Assembly (NCBI RefSeq): GCF_000090795.2
Contig: NW_003546328.1
Span: 143,742-177,496 of the forward strand
Origin: Amphimedon queenslandica
Lineage: Eukaryota > Porifera > Demospongiae > Haplosclerida > Niphatidae
Direction: 5' to 3'
Length of the DNA stretch: 33,755 nucleotides
Shown: positions 11,101-23,527 of the stretch, piece by piece
How the letters are laid out: each line of letters begins with the position of its first letter
How positions within the stretch are numbered: the first letter of the stretch is position 1
Notes under the pieces: model-generated
Database searches by the model: none
What the model was told of the DNA's origin: nothing
What the model saw: only the letters and a program-made list of their open reading frames with translations
Made by a program: the position numbers and the translations under genes

Positions 11101-12265
11101 CAATAGAGCATACACATTTCTACTTGCCTATCATGCAAATTTAAAAGGAAAATCACAGTAATCTAAGAAAGGATCTAAGCTAATAAAAAAGTGCACTAGT
11201 CAGTGTGACACTCAATGATAACAGGTGTCCTTGGCAGTTGTGCAGTAGCAGTTAGTAGACAAGTACCATTACAGTAAACAGGTTGGACTAGTCAGTTGTC
11301 TCTTACCATAAAGCATGGGTAGAACAGGAAGCCAGCTATTAGAATCAACACTTCTAACATCATAGCTCTGCCAATGTCCCCCAGAGATCCCCAGCCACCA
11401 AAGTAATAGTCTACATTCCAATACAACCTATTAGAAAGGAGAGTACTACTAATCAATGGTTCAGAGTCTAATATTACCATTAACCATGCATAGAATGTCA
11501 ATCAACATATCACTATAATAATTGTGAGGCAGTGGTCATAGGTATACATTCTTAAATAGAGCCCTCGAGTTCTATGTCCTATCTGTAATTTGGATTACTC
11601 TATAGGCCTCTATTTCTTCCTTAGCTTCCACAATATACGTAATTGAGACAGGCATTAATTGGAGAAAAGCTTCAATTAAAGAATACATACTAATTTCCTT
11701 GATTGCAGCTATTGCATTATAATACCATAGACCATTATAAAACAAAAAGTAAACATTATGCACCATACAATAACAACAATACAATACATTCATAGACTAC
11801 ACCTACTGTCCAGCCTCCATGGAGTCATGGGCAATGAAGCAAAGAAGGTAAAAGGCTGTAGCAGTAAGCCCAATGAGTACCAGTGAACGAATGTGCTCAT
11901 TGTCCTTGACTAGCTGCCTGCAATAAATAATAATTTAAATGACACTGACACATTCAAAGCATATCATTAAAGTATATATAAGAGAGTCTCTAACATGAAT
12001 CCAAATCACAATATTACACTCTACATCTAAATAAGACAGATACATTAATTATTTAGAAAAATGCTGCAGTTTAAACTAGCTCCAAATAAAATAGCTAAAT
12101 ATTTGTTGTGCTTACTCGAACGGGGACTCTCTCTTTTTAAAAACTACCACGCGAGGATCAGCAGAAACTTGCGGTCTAAAAATGGAATTCAATATGTTAC
12201 TGACCTCGTCAATAAAAACAACAATAGATTTACTTTTTCATCTCATCTGTTCCATTGCTCTTCAT
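8131..12265 (-). CDS. SOAT1: Sterol O-acyltransferase-like (SOAT/ACAT), copy A
   Basis: MBOAT-family ER membrane enzyme expected to esterify sterol with acyl-CoA. Exons, 5' to 3': 12234-12265, 12116-12175, 11807-11917, 11307-11427, 10398-10553, 10162-10355, 10063-10111, 9942-10006, 9559-9700, 9348-9446, 8586-8715, 8266-8411, 8131-8190. They sum to 1365 nt (454 aa), all in phase; an in-frame TAG precedes the first ATG. Diagnostic blocks: SFVREN (exon 6), [22 protein letters not shown] (FYXDWWN motif, Asn near residue 314), FYRKWN, catalytic His in SSIIHEY (about residue 363), and a C-terminal PRVIECF block. Hydrophobic stretches alternate as in a multi-pass protein. It is SOAT rather than DGAT1 because of SFVREN and the FYRKWN/HDY spacing. 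Human SOAT1 is 550 aa, the difference being mainly a shorter N terminus. SOAT1 versus SOAT2 cannot be separated, so the symbol is family-level. Exon 6 is nearly identical to exons of copies B and C. Confidence 0.92.
8895..9245 (-). repeat. Dispersed AT-rich modular repeat (copy 2)
   Basis: In the SOAT-A intron between 8716 and 9347, reverse orientation relative to the GARS copy. Two units are recognisable by AAATCAGCTCAAATTTTCTACACAACATAAGAACATG, the AATTATAAAAATGAAGAATTCT block and a palindrome TACTGTAACAGTACAGGGAC near 9077. The second unit ends in short hairpins (TACCTTGTACCATTACAAGGTA near 9220). Confidence 0.8.
10633..10728. repeat. Foldback element, 35-bp arms
   Basis: Arms 10633-10667 and 10694-10728 are inverted copies with 33 of 35 positions matching (GATAAACACCTCCTATGAGG then CGTTTATGG/TGTCTATGG and GAATTTG), with a 26-nt loop. 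It lies in the 753-bp SOAT-A intron 10554-11306. No clean target duplication; TTTAAA-like text occurs on both sides. The rest of this intron shows nothing recognisable. Confidence 0.85.
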
Positions 12266-12875
12266 CTTCAAGCTTCGCCCAAAATGAGCCTCGCCCTATG
12301 GCCTACGTTGGAAAAATGTGGGCGTGGAGGGTAGTGAATAAAAACATTATTATTGCTAATTAAGGCCGCGTTTACACAGCTATGGTTTCAAGCAAAAACG
12401 AATGCTTTTGTTTGCGTTTGCACCTTCTTTTACACAGAAACGTGCGAAAACGCTATGAAACGGGCTTCCAAAGTGGAGACTTTTGAAAACGCATACATTT
12501 GAAAACGGTAGCGTTTCTGTGTAAACAGCTAAAAACGAATACATTATCAAAAAAGGCACAAAAAGCTAAATCCTAGTAATATATCAGAAAGTATACTCAC
12601 TACTGGTCGTATTTTCTACAAATATAGCAAGCTTTGTCAGAAAGAAAGTTGCTTTCAAAGCACATTTTCCTTGCCCACCGCCATTTTATTTTACAAGTTA
12701 TTAATTAAAATTATTATGCGTGTACGTTATTAACATTAATTAAAGTTATCCTGGCTGTGTAAACGCGTACGCATTGAAAACGTTGCGATACAAAATTCAA
12801 GTAAACCGTTGCTGCTGCTAGGATTTTTATACTTGTTTCTCTTGCGTTAAAAATAATAATTAATTCACATTAACA
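12266..12875. other. Intergenic spacer upstream of SOAT-A
   Basis: 610 bp between the SOAT-A start and the GPATCH8-like stop, most of it occupied by a GTTTACACAG inverted-repeat element (12366-12767). A GCCCACCGCCATTTT stretch near 12676 resembles a YY1-type box read on the minus strand and could belong to the SOAT-A promoter (inference). Confidence 0.55.
12366..12767. mobile_element. Inverted-repeat element with GTTTACACAGC termini
   Basis: The left end CCGCGTTTACACAGC (12366-12380) is mirrored by GCTGTGTAAACGCG (12754-12767). Inside, a second inverted pair (TTTTACACAGAAACG near 12432 and GCGTTTCTGTGTAAAC near 12509) suggests nesting or a composite. No reading frame and no clear target duplication. 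Non-autonomous element by inference. Confidence 0.6.
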
Positions 12876-16202
<3,327 letters not shown>

Positions 16203-16296
16203 TTTGTTTAGAGGATGTGGTCACTGGTCAGGAACGCAGCCATTTTCAAAGGGGTGTGGTCAAACGAGCCCCGCCTTGTTTTGCACTTTGCAGAAA

Positions 16297-17115
16297 ATGG
16301 CAGCCGCTGACACAACTGATAGTATTTTACTAGAGGCTGGCTCTGACCCAGCCTTTATGAAGCTCCAAGGAGACACTGCACCCTTAGAATTACTAGCAGA
16401 GGTATGCAAAATTTGTATTGTTGTACCACTACTAATTTGATATTTATTTTAGTTTCTGAGGTGTGTAATGAGTGAGGAATTTCCTGCTGCTAGATTGCTC
16501 TGTCAGAAAGGTATTATGAAGTCAGAGTCCTTAAAAGTGTTACTGAGAAACTATAATTATAGTTTCTGTGCACATTGCAGGCATTTTTGTGGTCTGAGCC
16601 ACGCCCAAAATATCATGTTCCATATTTTAAATGTTCACTGTCACTATAATTTGCACTTTCTCTGTGATATTGAATGCACTTTGTTCATGTGTCCATTTCA
16701 TAATTTTTTTGTTTGTTAAATCTATATCATTATTTAGTTCTGTCTCTTGAGCCTGGAAACAAGACGGCTCAGGACTTTTTACCCTGTCTGGAAGAAAGAA
16801 TCCAGTTAGGTAAATGTCTAAGAAATCACATTTAGCAATGCCAAAACTTTGCTGGTCATTAAATTAATGTCTCCAAAAGCTATCTGTTTATGTTTGTGTT
16901 TGGTATAAATTACCACAAATAGTCTAGGAATTGACACTAAACATTGGGCAATTTAATGAACACAATACCACTTTAATGGCTCTATGACCTCAAAAATGTA
17001 TCTAATTTTACACACGAGCTGCATCTATGTGGCATGCACTGTATTAATATTGCTTTTCTTGTATGTAATAGATAATGAATTGGAGACAGAATCATCATCC
17101 AGTGAAGAGAGTGAA

Positions 17116-17150
<35 letters not shown>

Positions 17151-17265
17151 CGGTGACAGCAATGACAGTAGCTCAGATGAAGGTTCAAAGGCTAATGGAG
17201 TAGATGAGCATAATGGTCATCGTCATTGTGGTTGTCATGCTAGCGATCATCAAAGGGATCATTAA
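16297..17265 (+). CDS. ERICH2: ERICH2-like small acidic protein
   Basis: Exons 16297-16401, 16453-16510, 16738-16809 and 17072-17265 give 429 nt (142 aa), all in phase, stop TAA. The core reads LELLAEFLRCVMSEEFPAARLLCQKVLSLEPGNKTAQDFLPCLEERI, a TPR-like helix pair closely resembling the C-terminal domain of glutamate-rich protein 2 (LMAEFLKAEMERDYQLAKKLCQMILIYEPENPEAKEF in vertebrates). It is followed by an acidic tail with Ser/Glu and an uninterrupted Asp run encoded by a GAT microsatellite (about 17117-17150), then a His-rich end. Vertebrate ERICH2 is longer at the N terminus. Function is not established in the family; ciliary expression in other animals would be a guess here. Divergent from the GPATCH8-like gene, convergent with the GLIPR2-like gene. 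Confidence 0.82.
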
Positions 17266-17501
17266 CTGCTCTCACAGACTCCCTTGATTATTTGTTTACA
17301 TTAAATCACCATCATTAGCTTGCATTTTTAAAATGCCTTAGCTTGCGGTACGTCTCTACTGAATGCTTTATTGTTGAAAGTATAAAATAGTAATATAAAA
17401 ATTTAATAATATAAAAGGACAATATTCAATCAGAAGATAGATTAGGGAATAAAAATTGTTATAATTGTGAGTGACTATCTTTTGTAGTTTAATGTTTGTT
17501 T

Positions 17502-18013
17502 TCAAACAGCAGGCTTGACATTCTGTTCAAAGCGTCCCTGCACATTTCCAGCCGGTAGATAATTGGCAACAACATAAGTTGTCTGTCCTCTCACAGTATA
17601 TCCAAAGCCAGCTTCCTTTGAGCTCGCCCACAGTAATTGTGTAAAGTGGCCGGTAGATGAGGAAAAGCCCGGGCGATCAAAACTGTAATCTTTAATTTCA
17701 TTGTACCACATTTCTGCTGTGTATGAGGCTGTGAGTGTACCGCCAGAGTAATAGGCCAAGTTTTGTCCCATTCCATCATGATTTCCATGCTGGAGGCTGC
17801 CTGTAGAAGCTAAATGGTCTGCCCATTCCTGTGCTTTTGCCGCAGCTTCAGCTGACCATTTGAGAGGAGGCGAGCCGTGCTTTCTCCTGTATCTGTTGTG
17901 AGCAGCAAGGAGATCCTTGGAGAACTCATCAGGACCATTAGAACCTTTTTAATGCAGGGTTTAAATTAAAATCTGAAGAAAAATTACTTACCTTTACAGC
18001 AGCAGCAACCCAT
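17502..18013 (-). CDS. GLIPR2: GLIPR2/GAPR-1-like CAP-domain protein
   Basis: Two exons, 17992-18013 and 17502-17944, make 465 nt (154 aa, the same length as human GLIPR2). The CAP (SCP/TAPS) domain shows AAHNRYRRKHG, GQNLAYYSGG, the CAP1 signature GHFTQLLWASSKEAGFG and the CAP2 block YVVANYLPAGN. There is no signal peptide. Instead the tiny first exon encodes MGCCCCKG: Gly2 suits N-myristoylation and the four Cys suit palmitoylation, so a cytosolic-face membrane association is predicted, as for the Golgi-associated human protein. Human GAPR-1 begins MGKSASKQF, so the Cys cluster is a difference. Head-to-head with SOAT-B (160 bp between starts). Family assignment is firm; the biochemical role is inferred. 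Confidence 0.92.
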
Positions 18014-18108
18014 TGTGTGGTGATCTGTAATGGAAGATCTTCAGATTTCTATGATTTTATAATGCATGACAATAATCACAAAATTAGATTTTTAGCACTA
18101 ACTGCATT

Positions 18109-18120
18109 TGCGCATGCGCA
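18109..18120. promoter_or_regulatory. NRF1-type palindrome in the GLIPR2-like/SOAT-B promoter
   Basis: TGCGCATGCGCA matches the NRF1 consensus YGCGCAYGCGCR exactly. It is 65 bp upstream of the SOAT-B ATG and 96 bp upstream of the GLIPR2-like ATG, followed by GTGGGCGG, a GC-box-like sequence. A single site could serve both genes (inference). Confidence 0.65.
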
Positions 18121-18173
18121 GTGGGCGGAGAAGGAACCCACGTGTAATGTTTACATAGAGCCTTAGGAGGAAA

Positions 18174-21100
18174 ATGGGTAGAAGGCGAAAGAGAAGGTCT
18201 CCTGTTCCACAGGAAGAAGTAAGTTGAGAAGGTGACAGTATGATAAGTTTTCATTCCACAGAGCACCGATACTACGTCTGATGATGACCTAATACCCAGA
18301 GATAGGTTCACTCAAGCCACTGGAAGTGTGGAAGGGAAACGTGCTCAAGCAGAAGATGAACAATCTCCCAAAAGAAAGAAGAAAGGGACCCCGTCCAAGG
18401 GAAAAGACCAAGTACCAACCAAGAAAAGAAAAATATACAAGAACAGAGAGTCTCTTCTTACGTATGTTGTGTGAACATACTAATTAAATTTATTTGGCAC
18501 CCTAAACCTATAAAATTAATAATAATAGCATATGCTGACATCTGTCATTTCCTCTTATCATTTGAACTATCCCTCTTCTGTCTCTCTTCTCTTTAGTCAG
18601 TTGTGTGCAAAGGATAAGAACATTGAAGCATTGTATCATGTACTTATTATAATGATATGTGTCGGCTTGCTTTACTCATTAGTACACGATTCAATTGAAG
18701 CAGGGAAGTAAGTGTTGTTATTATTATTATTATTATTAAATGGGTATTCATTAGCATATACATTTATTGATAGCAAGCCATTTTTATGCTTTGCCCTTGG
18801 CTTATTAAAGGCAATTTGGAGCTCATGATAGTTTATAATATATTATTAATGATAATGTTTTCTGTTTGTTGCATAATAAGGAGTAGCATCCTGACTTGTC
18901 TTCTAAGATTGTAAACACAGATTTGTAAACAAAGGATTGGCTTGAACATGTATACGAAATATTAAAAAATATCTTCGAATTATTTATAATCAAATTGAAG
19001 GTCATTTTGTCATGGTTTTAGCTTTGTTCTTCTCTTTTCAGGCCACATGTTGATTTTCGTTACTACTTTTCTGGTTTTGGGCCACTCTCTCATCAAGGGT
19101 TTACATTATTTGTTTGGGCAGTACTACAGCTGATAGCATTTTCTGTTTATCCTATTTTTAAAGTAAGCAACCTCTTTTCCCTCCCTTCCTTCAAGCTTCT
19201 TTTTGACTATATTTTATTTCAAAATTTCTTTCTTGTCATCCTTTGTAGTTGTGGGTTTTGCTTCACAACTGGCTTGGCCTTATAGCAGACTTGGTCTTCC
19301 TAGCTCTCCTTGGCCTCTACAATCTCTGTGGCTATGGAACAGTTATTTGGATGATTCTGTATTATGATATGTATCCAGTCACTGCCTTGGTTCTCAACGT
19401 TGAACAGGTTTGTCTTGGTATCTGTTTACTTTGAGTCATGCAGTTGTTGATCATTCCAATAATTTTTTTATCATTGTAATCTGATGATAATATTGCTTTA
19501 ATATCTGAATGGCTTAAAGTGTTTATTTTTCTTTCCATACCTCAGTTATCCTGTCTCTTTGCTATAGTTACGTTTCTGTATGAAAACTTATTCGTTTGTG
19601 CGTGAGAATGCATACAAGGTATTGTATCCTTGGAGCAAGGATGATAAGACTGGCCCTGCTGTGTGGTATGAGGGTCAAATGAGTCCTAAAGTTGGATCAT
19701 TCCGTCAGTATATCTACTTTCTATTCTGTCCTACATTATTATACAGAGATCATTATCCTAGGTAAGAAGTAGGAAATGGTAGTTCTTTTAGCTGTCACTT
19801 CTTATTTCTAATAACAGGACTCCCAGGATAAGGTGGATGAGAGTGTTATCCTGCCTAATAAAGGTTAGATTTGTTAAGTACAGTTTTCATGACTTTATTG
19901 TTCTCACTTTTATAGTGTTGCATCACCATTGCTTTTATAACCATTTTAACAAAATCAATCTTTTCCCTGCCACCCACCAGGTAATAATAATTAATCAATT
20001 TTGATCGGAATCAGCTTAAACTTTCTACCTAACATAAGCACGAAATTTGGCCACAGACAATGTACTACTGATAGTAATAGTATATGTTGTTGCATTTTAG
20101 AGTAATGTTAAAAATGTCTGAAAAATCTTGGAATCAGATCTGAACTGGCTCAAACTGCATGTACATAGTACTACATGCATGCTTATTAGAAAATAAAATT
20201 AAGCTTGTTGTTCTTTTTTGTTTTTTAGTGCCAAGAATGTCCTATCAACATTCCTCACTTGCTCATTGTGGGGCCTCCTTTACATGTTTATGACTGGGTA
20301 CTTCTTCCTACACTCATGGCTAAACCTTTTCTCTGAGCTGTTCACATTTGCTGACAGAGAATTCTATTCTGTGAGCTATTTTCACGCCTGTGTTGTGTTA
20401 TTTTAACCTTTACTGCCCAAGATAAATGTTTGCATGTTTGAGAGTGTTTCTCTCAATAGTTATTACTGCCATTGTAATGATAATAAGCATCCATTCTCCT
20501 TTTTTGGCTGTTACATATTCTAGTATGTCTATTTTGATTATTGATTTGAATGGTTTATGACCTTGCTTTTAAAAATTTATTTCAGGACTGGTGGACGTGT
20601 CATGATTTCGCGTCTTTTTATCGAAAGTGGAACTTGTTAGTTCACGATTGGATCAAAGCATACATATACTCTGACTTGAAAGATGTAAGACAAAAGGAAC
20701 TTGATTTGAAAAGGGAATCTTTAATTTTTTTATGCTTTTTTTATTTTAGTTTTTTAAGAGTCCATTGTACAACAAAGTTGCTTTCCTACCCACTATTGTC
20801 ATATCGGGTATATTTCACGAGTATGTCCTCTGGGCTCCATTGAGATTCATCATGCCATTGCTCTTGCTTCTCTTTGGAATATTTGGATGTAAGTTTTATG
20901 GAGCAGACACAATACTCTACCATATAGTAGGCATATTCTGTCAGAGTTTAATATCCTTTGTAGAAAATTTAAAAATACATTTCTGAAATGCTATATTTAC
21001 ATGCAGTATGGTAGCTCAGAATGGAAATAATGAAAGCCTTTCATCTTTCCAATTTTTCCTGACAAAATATATCCATTGTATGGTAAATTTTGTGGGCAAC

Positions 21101-21384
21101 AAGTTAAATCATACATGCTTATACTTAAGTCCATTTCTCTGCCTCTTTTTTTATTATTTTCTGTAGCTATTCTTTTCATTATAAGGCCATCCCCAGATGT
21201 CAAGTTTTGGAATTATTTCCTTCACATCGGTCTCCATTTTGGCGTGTCTCTCATGATATTCCTCTACACCATGGAGTTCTATGCTAGAGCATTGTGTCCG
21301 AAGGAGATTAGTTTCGTAAATACTTTTGTACCGCGTTTTTATGAGTGTTACTACACAATGTCATCCAGTGAAGAACAGATCTGA
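18174..21384 (+). CDS. Sterol O-acyltransferase-like (SOAT/ACAT), copy B
   Basis: Exons 18174-18218, 18262-18461, 18597-18707, 19042-19162, 19249-19407, 19568-19761, 19818-19863, 19916-19980, 20229-20370, 20586-20684, 20750-20888 and 21167-21384. They total 1539 nt (512 aa), all in phase. The N terminus is basic and hydrophilic (MGRRRKRRSPVPQEE, then SPKRKKKGTPSKGKD), followed by multi-pass hydrophobic segments. SOAT blocks: MKTYSFVREN (exon 6), [34 protein letters not shown], catalytic His in SGIFHEY (about residue 417) and a C-terminal VPRFYECYYTM. The FYXDWWN Asn is Thr here (about residue 365). Exon lengths 111, 121, 194, 65, 142 and 99 equal those of copies A and C, but the last intron of copy A is absent. 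Exon 6 and its immediate flanks are almost identical to copy A. A membrane-bound acyltransferase is certain; sterol specificity is inferred. Confidence 0.92.
19990..20175 (-). repeat. Dispersed AT-rich modular repeat, degenerate (copy 3)
   Basis: In the SOAT-B intron 19981-20228. TTTTGATCGGAATCAGCTTAAACTTTCTACCTAACATAAGCA matches the same block in other copies. A further degenerate fragment (GAATCAGATCTGAACTGGCTCAAACTGCATGTACAT) follows. The palindrome is missing. Confidence 0.6.
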
Positions 21385-21713
21385 AGGCCAACCTCTAGTT
21401 TTAGTTACATTCTTCTTGTCTATTTTACTTTGCATTTCGTCCTATTGTTTTTTTTTCATAATTTATTTTTGATTTTACTGTGTTGTAGGTAATGGTTTTT
21501 ACTATCTCTCCCTCAAGAGAAAATTAATTATTTAAAGTCTAATATTAATTTTATTTATAGTCTAATATTAATTAAATATTAAGTTTCTGTGAGACACAAA
21601 TAATTTCAGTGAGAATGAAAATACAAAAAAATAATTCTTCACTTTTATAAAGTGCATTATAAATTAGGTGCATATCTCTTGGTTAGATGTATCTATACAT
21701 TCACCCAGGCTCC

Positions 21714-21715
<2 letters not shown>

Positions 21716-21747
<32 letters not shown>

Positions 21748-21779
21748 CGTGCATGTGTGTGTGTGTGTGTGTGTGTGTA
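21716..21779. repeat. GT/GTGC microsatellite
   Basis: About 60 bp of GT dinucleotide repeats interrupted by GCGTGCGTGCATG, downstream of SOAT-B. Confidence 0.9.
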
Positions 21780-22223
21780 CATGTAGGTGGTGCAATATTA
21801 GTGTTAGTCTTTTGTGAATGAGTGTGTGTATGTATATATGTACTGTGTGTATTATTGACTGCTGCTTGCTGCATACTAGTTACTGTAGTGTGAGGTGTCC
21901 ATGGTGCATATGAAATTCAAACTCGTGCACATTTGCTAATATTCATTCCTAGTCCAACATGGATCAAACATACTGTGTATCAGTCACATTATATTGAGAA
22001 TCTCCAGCGAGAGGTATAGAGTCGAGACTATTGAATTTTCGATAGCAGGAGAACATTTGTGGTTGAAATAGAGTTTTGAATGTATTGTCCTGTGTTGAAA
22101 TAGAGACAAATATCCAATTTAATGATATTGGTGGATTTCAATGATTTTACAATGTCAGTCGCAACAGTACAAGGAAACAGGGTTTCCCGCAAAGCATGCT
22201 TCATGAGCTGAAAAGCACTAAAG

Positions 22224-22371
22224 TACCATATAGCCAGAAAGTTTCATGGCAAAAAAACTTTCGTGGTTTGGTGGCTCCCAGCCTCTCATTAACCTGCAAA
22301 TATTTTGTGGTGTCATTCCAAACCACGAAAGTTTTTGGCCACAAAACTTTCTAGCTACATGTATATGGTAT
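22224..22371. mobile_element. Foldback element nested in a dispersed repeat
   Basis: The left arm (TACCATATAGCCAGAAAGTTT, then CAAAAAAACTTTCGTGGTTTGG) is mirrored on the right (CCAAACCACGAAAGTTTTTGG, CAAAACTTTCTAGCT, ATATGGTA), with arms of about 45 bp. The surrounding repeat is continuous at the 32070-32200 copy, where this segment is absent, so the foldback looks like an insertion. Confidence 0.7.
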
Positions 22372-22384
22372 TAAATGTACATGG

Positions 22385-22620
22385 CTTTGGGGCTACTTAA
22401 AAATTCATAAAAAATTCAGAACCAACTCAAATTTGCTGCACAACATAAGAACATGCATATGTTTTAAGAAAAAATTTATAAAAATGGAGAATTCTCTCCT
22501 AGTCATTTTGGTGAAAATTTTAACCAAAAACCCTGTACATAAGGACACAACATAAAAACATGTGTATGCATAAGAAAAAATACAAAAAATGAGCAATCCG
22601 AAACCCTGTTTATGTCAACA
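22385..22620 (-). repeat. Dispersed AT-rich modular repeat (copy 4)
   Basis: Carries CAACTCAAATTTGCTGCACAACATAAGAACATG, TTTATAAAAATGGAGAATTCTCTCC and a partial second unit (GACACAACATAAAAACATGTG, TACAAAAAATGAG). It abuts the last recognisable SOAT-C exon. Confidence 0.8.
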
Positions 22621-23495
22621 CAAAGTTAAAAGATATATACTTACATTTATTGTGCAGTAATGCCTCGCAGCATATTCAGTTACCAGAAAGAACAGTATGA
22701 TAGAGACACCAATGTTCATGCTACTCAAAAAGAAAAGGTTGGAAGCTCTTCTTGTGCTGAGCGGCTTCAGTACATAAAAGAAAGCTAAAGGAAAATACAT
22801 GTAAATAATAATAAAGAGAGGAAGTCAAGAGCTGTAGCCAGAGTAACCAGACATACCTCCCACTCCAGCAAAGAGCACAGTAACTATTGGGAGCACAAAC
22901 CCAGTACCAGCTGAGAGCAGATACTCGTGGACTATAGAGGAGACCAGGAGTGTACAATACACAGCTAACTTCTTCCCAAAAATCTAAAAATGAGACAAGA
23001 GCACATAAAACATACTGAAGGGTGCTTTAAATCTTTAGTTTGGCAATTTTGTGCCCACGTGTATTACATCTACTCTTGGTAGTACTTATAAAAACAATTT
23101 GGCTACTTCAATCACAAAAAGCAATGCCAAAAGAAAAAGGTACTACAGAGAGGATGTGTAAACAGACAGACATACATGTACATGTACAATGTACATAGGC
23201 TATTATTCAATGAAGCCACATCAACTGCCCAGAATTATTTCCCCTATCAATAACACACTACAAACACTGCATCCTATAGGTTACTATACCTACTACGGAA
23301 ATGAAATACATGATGCATTTCTAAAATGACTATACAGGTGCTAATGGCTAATGTGTGTTTACCTTCTTCAAATCAAGATAGACATAAGAGTGTATCCAGT
23401 CATGAACGAGCAAGTTCCATTTTCGATAGTAAGAGGAGTATGTCGTACATGTCCACCATTCCTATGATAGGTGAGTGACAATCAGTGACAAGGGA

Positions 23496-23527
<32 letters not shown>

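Larger units (their letters stand above)
21385..22614. other. Intergenic region between SOAT-B and SOAT-C tails
   Basis: 1230 bp of AT-rich sequence between two convergent SOAT genes. It holds a GT microsatellite, a foldback (22224-22371) inserted in a longer dispersed repeat, and the AAAGCATGCTT...GAGCTGA..AAGCACTA block (about 22180-22220) that recurs at 32070-32125. The missing SOAT-C last exon would be expected here but was not recognised. Confidence 0.6.

Noticed and set aside
11572-11793. 73-codon minus strand frame within SOAT-A
   Set aside because: Lies in the intron between exons 11807-11917 and 11307-11427, which join in frame without it; no family similarity.
8131-12265. DGAT1 as identity for the MBOAT genes
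   Set aside because: [16 protein letters not shown] and the FYRKWN/VHDW spacing match SOAT rather than the DGAT1 pattern.
16982-17188. His-rich minus strand frame
   Set aside because: Antisense of the GAT microsatellite that encodes the Asp run of the ERICH2-like protein.
22140-22200. Candidate last exon of SOAT-C after a TTTTCAG acceptor near 22210
   Set aside because: The sequence belongs to a dispersed repeat also present at 32070-32125 and lacks the family's terminal PR...C block.
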